From the NCBI GenBank assembly GCA_964609625.1, contig CAZSRS010000067.1:1-13904 (forward strand): a stretch of 13,904 nucleotides of DNA, in the 5' to 3' direction. Each line of letters starts with the position of its first letter. Within the stretch, counting starts at the first letter, position 1. Source of the stretch: G963674665 sp964609625. Its GTDB lineage: Bacteria; Desulfobacterota; Desulfovibrionia; Desulfovibrionales; Desulfovibrionaceae. The notes below the pieces were generated by a model. That model made no database searches and had not been told where the DNA came from. It worked only from the letters and a program-made list of their open reading frames with translations. Shown here piece after piece: positions 6,240-13,904 of the stretch. The translations under genes and the position numbers were made by a program.

Positions 6240-8663
6240 ATGCGTATCAGCCTGAAGTTCAAACTTTTCCTTCCCCTGATCTGTTGTGGATTGTTCTTCG
6301 GTGGGGTGGGGTATTATTTCATGCACAGCAAGCTCTTCGAACTCAAGAACGCCTTTATCACGGAGATGGCCGCATCCATGCGGCGAGAAGTCGATACCGG
6401 CGTGGAACTGCTCTCGAAACAGGCGTTCCAGGAAGCCGCGATGTTCACGGCTATACCCGAGGTCTTGCAAGCCTTCGAACTGGCACATTCAGGGAACATC
6501 GACGACGAAGCGTCACCCCAGTCGCAACAGGCCAGGGAGCTGTTGCGTGCCGAACTGGTTCATTTGCTCGCGGGGTTCGAAAAACAGGTCGGTGCGAAGC
6601 TCCAACTGCACTTCCACCTGCCCAACGGCCGCAGTCTGCTGCGTGCTTGGCGCGCTAAACAGAGTTTCAAGGACGAAGTCTGGCGGGATATCTCCGACGA
6701 CCTCTCCGACTTCCGCAAGACCGTGCTCGAAGTCAACCAGACAGGCGAGCCCCGCCTGGGCATTGAGATGGGGCGCGGTGGCTTCGCCATCCGCGGCCTG
6801 GCCCCGGTCAAGGCCAAGGACGGCAAGCAACTCGGCTCCGTGGAGGTGCTCGTGGAGTTCGATCCCGTGCTCGCCTCCGTGAGCAGTGGGCAGGACCAGG
6901 ACATGGCCTTGTACATGCATGCCGAGTACCTGTCCATTGCCAACACACTCAAGGACGAGACAAAGTACCCGCGCGTGGACAACGAGTTTGTGACCTTGCG
7001 CTCACCGGAGAATGTCGAACTGTCTGGGAGCATCACCGGCGAGTTGCTGCGGCGGGGCATGCACGGGCTGGCCACCTCGTACAGCGGTGATGTGGTGTTC
7101 ATGGGATTTCCCGTCACCGACTACCAGGGAAAACCCATCGGGGTGATCGTGCACGCCCGCCGCATCGCGGCGGAAAACGCCATGATCGCCGGCCTGAACA
7201 GGATCAATGCCTGGGTGTTGGTGTTGGTGCTCGGCCTGTCCCTGGGTATCGGACTATTGATGCTGTTTCTCAACGTCCTGCGTCCGACCAGGGCCATCGT
7301 CGCCAAGATCAACGACATCACCAACGACCGCGCCGACCTCGGCGAAACATTGGAGTCCAAGTGCCGGGACGAGATCGGCGAACTCTGCACGGCCTTCAAC
7401 GGTCTCATGGGCAAGCTTCACGGCATCATCCGCACCTCGCAAACCTACATGAACATGGTCAACGCCGTGCCGGAGCCGCTCTTCGCCGTGGACATGGACA
7501 TGAAGATCATCGCGGCCAACGATGTCATCCTGAAGAACTTTGGGACAACCAGGGAGCAGATCATCGGCAAGCCGTGTGGCGAGCTCTTCCAGACAGAGTT
7601 GTGCAACACCGCGGAGTGCCCCATCACCTGCAGCATGGAAAAGGGCGCCAGGCATCAAGCCAGGGTATTCAGCGTGGTCGTACAGGGGCAGCAACGCCAT
7701 TGGCGGCCCATGGGCGACGTGATCCGGGATCCTGCCGGGAACAAGATCGGCTACTTCGAACTGGTCCAGGACGTCACGGACATGGTGCTCAACGAGCGCT
7801 CTCTGCAAGCCAACATGGAGCGCATGCAGGAGGTCACGGAACAGGTGCGTCAGGCTGCCAAGGAGATTTTCACGGCTTCCGAAACGGCGGCCACGCGTGT
7901 GGCCCAGGCCCGCGAGGGAGCCGAGCGCCAGAACGAGCGTGCCGCATCCACGGCCACGGCCATGGAAGAAATGAATGCCACCATCCTCGAGGTGGCGCAG
8001 AACGCCGGTTCTTCCGCGGAGCAGGGCGACACGGCCATGAAACGCGCCCGCGAGGGCCTGCACGTGGTGGAGCGCGTCATCGCAGCCATCGGCGAGGTGG
8101 AGACGCGCAGCGGCGGACTCAAGCAGGACATGGCGTCGCTCGGAGAGCGCGTTCAGGCCATCGGCCGGATCATGGACGTGATCCAGGACATCGCGGACCA
8201 GACCAACCTCCTGGCCCTCAATGCGGCCATCGAGGCTGCCAGGGCCGGGGAGGCCGGCCGTGGTTTCGCCGTGGTGGCCGACGAGGTACGCAAACTCGCG
8301 GAAAAGACCATGGGTGCGACCAAGGAAGTCGGGGAGGCGATCAAGGCCATCCAGGATGGCGCGACCAGAAACATCCAGGGCATGGACGCGGCCAGCGAGG
8401 CCGTGCATCGGGCCACCACCCTGGCCAGGGAATCCGGCGACACGTTGCAACACGTCGTCTCCCTGGTGGAAGCCACCGTGGAGCAGATCCAGTCCATCGC
8501 CACGGCCGCGGAGCAGCAGTCCGCCACCAGCGAGGAGATCAACCGCTCCATGGACGAAGTCAACGCCATTTCTGGCGAGACGGCCAGGGGCATGGTCGAC
8601 GTCACCAAGGCCCTGGACGAGCTGGAGCAACTTGCCGGCCGGCTGCGGGCCCTATCGGGCTAG
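6240..8663 (+). CDS. Methyl-accepting chemotaxis protein with dCache, HAMP and PAS domains
   Basis: This inner-membrane chemoreceptor (807 residues) would signal to CheA/CheW. In order it has: membrane helix 1 (about 9-27); a periplasmic double-Cache-type sensor (about 28-322) with LQLHFHLPNGRSLLRAW (121-137) and RGGFAIRGLAPV (179-190), resembling the dCache_3 family; membrane helix 2 (about 323-344); HAMP (about 345-398); a cytoplasmic PAS domain (about 403-515) with four cysteines at 446, 455, 460 and 464; and the signalling coiled coil. The hairpin tip is fully conserved (IADQTNLLALNAAIEAAR at 650-667, AGRGFAVVADEVRKLAEKT at 672-690). No CheR-tethering pentapeptide is present at the C-terminus. 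I start at the ATG at 6240 because it has GAGGTG just upstream and leads straight into the first membrane helix; an in-frame ATG at 6162 would add 26 uncharacteristic residues. The ligand is unknown. Confidence 0.93.
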   Translation: MRISLKFKLFLPLICCGLFFGGVGYYFMHSKLFELKNAFITEMAASMRREVDTGVELLSKQAFQEAAMFTAIPEVLQAFELAHSGNIDDEASPQSQQARELLRAELVHLLAGFEKQVGAKLQLHFHLPNGRSLLRAWRAKQSFKDEVWRDISDDLSDFRKTVLEVNQTGEPRLGIEMGRGGFAIRGLAPVKAKDGKQLGSVEVLVEFDPVLASVSSGQDQDMALYMHAEYLSIANTLKDETKYPRVDNEFVTLRSPENVELSGSITGELLRRGMHGLATSYSGDVVFMGFPVTDYQGKPIGVIVHARRIAAENAMIAGLNRINAWVLVLVLGLSLGIGLLMLFLNVLRPTRAIVAKINDITNDRADLGETLESKCRDEIGELCTAFNGLMGKLHGIIRTSQTYMNMVNAVPEPLFAVDMDMKIIAANDVILKNFGTTREQIIGKPCGELFQTELCNTAECPITCSMEKGARHQARVFSVVVQGQQRHWRPMGDVIRDPAGNKIGYFELVQDVTDMVLNERSLQANMERMQEVTEQVRQAAKEIFTASETAATRVAQAREGAERQNERAASTATAMEEMNATILEVAQNAGSSAEQGDTAMKRAREGLHVVERVIAAIGEVETRSGGLKQDMASLGERVQAIGRIMDVIQDIADQTNLLALNAAIEAARAGEAGRGFAVVADEVRKLAEKTMGATKEVGEAIKAIQDGATRNIQGMDAASEAVHRATTLARESGDTLQHVVSLVEATVEQIQSIATAAEQQSATSEEINRSMDEVNAISGETARGMVDVTKALDELEQLAGRLRALSG

Positions 8664-8769
8664 AGCCCAGTCTCCTGGAAAAGGGTACAATGCTTGCGCG
8701 TACGCCGTGCTTGTCTGAAGCAACGTTGAAGAATTCATTGAGGAAAACTACGCTATCCCCAATGTCCAA

Positions 8770-8802
8770 CCCCTGAAATGCAGGACGCGCGCATTTCAGG
8801 GG
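8770..8802. terminator. Hairpin between convergent MCP and nikR genes
   Basis: CCCCTGAAATGC (8770-8781) and GCATTTCAGGGG (8791-8802) form a perfect 12-bp stem with a 9-base loop. It lies 106 bp after the chemoreceptor stop and 51 bp after the nikR stop on the other strand. Its position suits a bidirectional terminator. No T-tract of note follows, so termination may need a factor. Nothing else is visible in 8664-8853. Confidence 0.6.
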
Positions 8803-8853
8803 CTATGTGCCCCAGCCCCTGTCAGGTACCTGGCAAGGCAGACGGGCGGCGGC

Positions 8854-9273
8854 CTACACCAAGTCCCGGCCTGTTGTGGTCAGGTTCAGCTTGCCGTGCT
8901 TCACCCCCTTGGTGGAGATGAGCATCTGCCCAAGATTGCGGACCTTTTCCCCCGGCCCTCGTAGCACCAGCACCTCCAGGCAGTTGTGGTGGTCCAGGTG
9001 CACGTGCAGGGCCGAGAGGATCACGTCGTGGGCGTCGTGCTGCATCTCGGTGAGCCGTTGCGCCAGGTCGCTCTTGTGGTGGTCGTAGACCAGGGTCAGG
9101 GTACCCGCGATTTCCTTGTCCGTGTCCTCCCACTCTTTTTGCACCAGGGTGTTGCGGATCAGGTCGCGGATGGCTTCGGAGCGCGTCTGATAGCAGCGCT
9201 CCCCGCAGAGGGAATCGAATTTTTCCAAGAGATCAGAGTCAAGGGAAACGCCGAAGCGGATTGTCTGGCCCAT
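8854..9273 (-). CDS. nikR: Nickel-responsive transcriptional regulator NikR
   Basis: The 139-residue protein has the NikR layout: an N-terminal ribbon-helix-helix (IRFGVSLDSDLLEKFD, then RSEAIRDLIRNTL) and a C-terminal ACT-like nickel-binding domain. All four high-affinity Ni(II) ligands of E. coli NikR (His76, His87, His89, Cys95) have counterparts here: His79 in QHDAHD, His90 and His92 in LHVHLDHHNC, and Cys98. Nickel-bound NikR tetramers repress nickel uptake genes in characterised bacteria. The ATG at 9273 has a very strong GGAGGAG just upstream, which rules out the longer in-frame extension through the methyltransferase gene. It starts 19 bp after the methyltransferase stop on the same strand, so the two are probably co-transcribed. 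No nickel transporter, hydrogenase or urease gene is in the window. Confidence 0.95.
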   Translation of the reverse strand: MGQTIRFGVSLDSDLLEKFDSLCGERCYQTRSEAIRDLIRNTLVQKEWEDTDKEIAGTLTLVYDHHKSDLAQRLTEMQHDAHDVILSALHVHLDHHNCLEVLVLRGPGEKVRNLGQMLISTKGVKHGKLNLTTTGRDLV

Positions 9274-9292
9274 TTCTCCTCCATTGTAATGG

Positions 9293-10006
9293 TCATGCGT
9301 CGCCCAAGCGAGCGAGTTCCCACAGGTTGACGCCGGTTTCCGGCCCCCGCACCGTGACGTGGGGCAGGCGCTCCTCCCGTACCTTGTCGCAGCGCCAGCC
9401 GGTTGCGCGCATATGCACCGCAAAGGGCCTGAATATCTCACGCTGGGGCTCGCTGATCCAAACCACGCCGCCCGGCGCGAGACAGTGCCGCAGGAAAGCG
9501 GCCACCGGTTCCACAAAACGTTTTTCGTACATCACATCCGCGCCCCAGATGAACGACGCTCTCCCTTTTCGGATGCCGGGGGCGCGCCAGTCCATCTGCA
9601 CGGGCTGCACGCAGGCGGCTAGCTTGCCTTGGTTCAAGGCCGCGTTCCCTGCAGTGAAGCGCACCGCCGGCCACTCGTAATCTAGGGCCAGGACCTCGGC
9701 GCCCAGATGCGCCCCAAGCAGGGCGGTGAATCCCAGGCCGCAGCCCATGTCCAGGCAGATATGGCCGTGGATGCGCTCTTTCTGTTGCTCCAGCCATATT
9801 CCGAGCAACACGCTCGACGGCCAGAGCTCCGTCCAGTAGGGCAGGCGTTCGTCCTGGCCAAAAAGCTCGTGGGCCAGGTCCTGGTCCTGCCCCATGGTCT
9901 CCCAGAGGGCTTCGAGGTCACCGTAGCGCTCCATAACCCAGGTCTGGCCGAGCAGCTCCACGCTGAAGCGCTGCCTTGGACCGTTGATGCAGTCGATCAC
10001 CACCAT
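9293..10006 (-). CDS. METTL21-like class I SAM-dependent methyltransferase
   Basis: The 237-residue protein shows the motifs of the lysine-methyltransferase-like (methyltransferase_16/METTL21) group. These are LPYWTELWPSS at 55-65, SAM motif I LDMGCGLG at 85-92, the acidic LALDY ending at 110, GADVMYEKRF at 155-164 (the A-D-x-x-Y-E motif of this group), and LAPGGVVWISEP at 176-187. In characterised members the substrate is a lysine in a specific protein; bacterial substrates are mostly unknown. The ATG at 10006 lacks a clear ribosome site and overlaps a TAA (TAATG) closing an upstream frame. It lies directly before nikR with a 19-bp gap. A target linked to nickel use is only a guess from this context. 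Confidence 0.82.
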   Translation of the reverse strand: MVVIDCINGPRQRFSVELLGQTWVMERYGDLEALWETMGQDQDLAHELFGQDERLPYWTELWPSSVLLGIWLEQQKERIHGHICLDMGCGLGFTALLGAHLGAEVLALDYEWPAVRFTAGNAALNQGKLAACVQPVQMDWRAPGIRKGRASFIWGADVMYEKRFVEPVAAFLRHCLAPGGVVWISEPQREIFRPFAVHMRATGWRCDKVREERLPHVTVRGPETGVNLWELARLGDA

Positions 10007-10379
10007 TATCGCTGAAATGATTTCATTTCTTCACACATGATGAGTACTTCATAAATTCTTCGTGTCACAAAGTATGCACCAGAATCAACCCAAGGGCAAG
10101 CGGCAAGATGCCCGGTGGAGCAGATTTCATACGTCGCGGCGGTTGTCGTGGCGAAAGTGCTCGACTCGGGCATGAGGCCGCATCGATGCGAAGCTCCAAG
10201 TGGGATCCGGAATACATTCCCGATCACGACGCTGCCCGCGGCGTATGAACGAGGATGTCCTGGTGTTCAGGGGGCAAGTACACGCGCGAGGAGGGGTATG
10301 CGGAAAGCATGCGACCGACGGGGCGGGTATGTGTCGCCACGCCCGCTCCGTGGAGCGCATTGCTCCGGTAGCCTGATTC
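10007..10379. other. Intergenic region before the methyltransferase-nikR pair and after rnr
   Basis: This 373-bp stretch has no gene I can support. It holds a candidate promoter for the leftward pair (10071-10099) and a TGAAATGATTTCA palindrome (10013-10025) close to the methyltransferase start. It also has a small cluster GCTCC-gt-GGAGC-gcatt-GCTCC (10345-10366) that can form alternative hairpins just after the rnr stop. Both strands contain open frames (plus 10021-10245, minus 10006-10227) without ribosome sites or recognisable motifs, as is common in GC-rich DNA. Confidence 0.5.
10071..10099 (-). promoter_or_regulatory. Candidate promoter of the methyltransferase-nikR operon
   Basis: Minus-strand TTGCCC (10099-10094), a 17-base spacer and CATACT (10076-10071) each match the sigma70 boxes at 4/6. 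The leader to the methyltransferase ATG would be about 58 bases. I saw no palindrome fitting the known NikR operator patterns in this region, so autoregulation is not supported by sequence. Confidence 0.3.
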
Positions 10380-12734
<2,355 letters not shown>

Positions 12735-13033
12735 GTGTTCACATCCAAACGGTTATGGGTAAAAAGATGCCTGAACGGAGACGTGCTCAGGGGAAGGGCG
12801 TATCTTGGGAAACGACGCTCGGAAAAGAGAATAACACCGGGGAAAGGGTTTGGCAAAAAGGGGCGGTCGCCTGGAGATGCAGAACTCATTGCCCCGCGAT
12901 GCCATTTGAATCACTTGCTGCAAGGCGAGAAAAACAGTTTGGGTACCTGCTGCTCCTGCTTCGCTGGTTGGCCGGCCGTGAAATCAGGGCCGACGCGTCG
13001 CACAGGATGTGCGCACCGCGAGCTTTGGGATAA
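12735..13033. other. Intergenic region between the phosphoesterase and rnr
   Basis: This 299-bp stretch has no gene I can support. It contains the rnr promoter and an 88-base rnr leader. Nearer the phosphoesterase stop is a small hairpin, CGCACA-gga-TGTGCG (12999-13013), too short and without a T-tract to be called a terminator. I found no tRNA or obvious small RNA. Confidence 0.5.
12828..12856 (-). promoter_or_regulatory. Probable sigma70 promoter of rnr
   Basis: Minus-strand TTGCCA (12856-12851), a 17-base spacer and TATTCT (12833-12828) match the sigma70 consensus at 5/6 and 4/6. Transcription would start near 12821, leaving a leader of about 88 bases before the rnr ATG. The local A/T content is higher than in the flanking genes. 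Confidence 0.5.
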
Positions 13034-13792
13034 CTAACCGGGCAAGACGAGATCAAAAAAGGGATGGGGTCCTGGGTACTTGTTTCCATCGCCGGGTATG
13101 GAGGCGATGTGCGTGATGAGGGCCGTTTCCTTCTGCCAATCGTCGAGCAGCAGGTGCAGGGCCAGTCCGCCTGGCTCCAACATGAAGTTTGCGGCAGCGC
13201 CGTGAAGCAGGTTCAGTTCCAACTGCATGGCCGTGGAGGGCGCGACGAAAAGCGGTCGTCCTCCGAATTCCTGCATCATTGTGCGGTGCGCATGACCGCC
13301 CAGCAACCGCAACACTCGGTCTCGCCCCTTCAACAAGTCGGCAAACGCGGCAGCACCCTCGAAGGGAGTATGGTCCATGTGCGATATCCCCAGGGGGACG
13401 GGCGGATGATGCATGCAAACAATGACAGGCGTCTCGGCGGAGCGGTCCAATTCGGTTTCGAGCCAGGCGAGCATCTCTGGAATGACGCCGCCGTGGTGCT
13501 TGCCGGGAATGACAGTATCAAGGCCAATCAGTCTGAGCCCGTTCAAGTCCTCGACCCAGCAGAGCCGATCACCTGGCGTGTGTATGGTGTGCTCCCGCAT
13601 CAACATGCTCTTGAGAAGCGGTTTGTTGTCATGGTTGCCGGGGATGAGTCGCACGGGGAAGTCGAGCATGGCGAGCAGGTTCCTGGCTTTGCCGTAAGCA
13701 TCTTCGCTTCCGTCGTCGGCTATATCGCCGGTAACAAGGCACAAGCTAGGAGACGGTTCGAGGTCGTTGAGCCAGTTTACGCTGCGCTTCAA
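13034..13792 (-). CDS. Metallophosphoesterase of the CpdA/GpdQ type, probably missing its true N-terminus
   Basis: The 252-codon frame, counted from a TTG at 13792, carries the class III cyclic-nucleotide/glycerophosphodiesterase motifs in order: VTGDIADDG (D23), IPGNHDNK (N53-H54), CMHHPPVPLG (H128-H129) and GGHAHR (H167, H169). These ligands build the two-metal active site of a phosphodiesterase. The family's first motif, D-x-H near the N-terminus, is encoded in the same frame upstream (SDIHL, GAT at 13849-13847), but no ATG, GTG or TTG precedes it before an in-frame TGA at 13876-13874. The TTG start would therefore give an enzyme without part of its metal site and first beta strand, which argues for a frameshift or sequencing error near 13850-13880. 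The substrate cannot be told from sequence. No partner gene is visible downstream. Confidence 0.75.
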   Translation of the reverse strand: MKRSVNWLNDLEPSPSLCLVTGDIADDGSEDAYGKARNLLAMLDFPVRLIPGNHDNKPLLKSMLMREHTIHTPGDRLCWVEDLNGLRLIGLDTVIPGKHHGGVIPEMLAWLETELDRSAETPVIVCMHHPPVPLGISHMDHTPFEGAAAFADLLKGRDRVLRLLGGHAHRTMMQEFGGRPLFVAPSTAMQLELNLLHGAAANFMLEPGGLALHLLLDDWQKETALITHIASIPGDGNKYPGPHPFFDLVLPG

Positions 13793-13873
13793 GGCGGCTT
13801 CGGTGTCGACGACGTTATAGGCATGACTTTGTGACGTAAGATGAATATCTGACTTGACTTTCTGAGTTGCCCT
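13793..13873 (-). pseudogene. In-frame 5' coding segment of the phosphoesterase without a start codon
   Basis: This segment continues the phosphoesterase frame upstream and encodes KVKSDIHLTSQSHAYNVVDT followed by EAA. It contains the D-x-H metal motif and the conserved N/Y-x-x-D-T stretch of the CpdA/GpdQ family. Its only upstream boundary is a TGA at 13876-13874. A different frame carries ATG codons at 13904-13902 and 13877-13875. Gaining two bases or losing one base between the ATG at 13877 and 13850 would join that frame to the phosphoesterase. It is therefore either a broken gene, a sequence error, or a gene started at a rare codon (ATT at 13846). Confidence 0.5.
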
Positions 13874-13904
13874 TCATGCAGCAACGTCCATTGATCTTTG
13901 ACAT

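Noticed and set aside
7254..8630. A 458-codon minus-strand open frame antisense to the chemoreceptor gene
   Set aside because: It is rich in H, G, L and D in a pattern typical of the reverse complement of GC-rich coding DNA. The chemoreceptor on the plus strand has unmistakable domains.
8854..9516. Longer nikR reading of 220 residues
   Set aside because: The extra N-terminus overlaps the methyltransferase gene and has no family match. The ATG at 9273 has a very strong ribosome site and starts exactly at the NikR family N-terminus.
10031..10080. Possible NikR operator (GTGTCAC at 10062-10068 and nearby CATA/TATG pieces)
   Set aside because: No properly spaced and oriented second half-site was found for either the E. 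coli-type or the GTGTTAC-type pattern.
10006..10227. A 73-codon minus-strand ORF before the methyltransferase
   Set aside because: It has a GTG start with no ribosome site, no motif and mixed composition. An equally long open frame exists on the opposite strand, so openness is not informative.
10021..10245. A plus-strand open frame ending SSKWDPEYIPDHDAARGV, which looks somewhat protein-like
   Set aside because: There is no supported start codon or ribosome site and I recognise no family. It was kept only as a remark on the intergenic region.

Overview
The window is a GC-rich piece of bacterial chromosome. Several features point to a deltaproteobacterium of the Desulfovibrio type: a bacterial glutaminyl-tRNA synthetase, a nickel-responsive NikR, a tandem HD/HD-GYP protein, a multidomain chemoreceptor with a cysteine-rich PAS domain, and a GC-rich intergenic hairpin of a kind I associate with that group. 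This assignment comes from gene content and style, not from a phylogenetic marker. I see no insertion sequence, prophage, CRISPR array, tRNA or rRNA.

Layout, left to right. The minus-strand block (1-3411) reads HD-GYP protein -> glnS -> murJ (cut by the window edge). HD-GYP and glnS each have their own sigma70-like promoter. A long hairpin separates glnS from murJ. Next comes a plus-strand orphan-looking hicB antitoxin gene (3664-4038) with no intact hicA beside it. It converges on a minus-strand gene for an 11-TPR protein fused to a SAM methyltransferase (4082-5965). A 274-bp divergent region with phased GAAAC/GTTTC arms and a separate palindrome leads to a plus-strand methyl-accepting chemotaxis protein (6240-8663). 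A hairpin terminator lies between this and the convergent minus-strand pair of a METTL21-like methyltransferase and nikR (10006-8854, 19 bp apart, a probable operon). After a 373-bp gap comes rnr (RNase R, minus, 10380-12734) with a good promoter. The last gene is a minus-strand metallophosphoesterase (13034-13792), whose first metal-binding motif lies upstream of any usable in-frame start codon.

Functionally the window mixes housekeeping genes (GlnRS, MurJ, RNase R) with signalling genes (HD-GYP, MCP, NikR) and three less defined enzymes. I do not see a multi-gene novel system. The items most worth checking are the apparently broken start of the phosphoesterase, the partnerless hicB, the four-cysteine cluster in the chemoreceptor PAS domain, the phased repeats before that gene, the inverted repeat whose arms cover the glnS promoter boxes, and the methyltransferase-nikR pairing.
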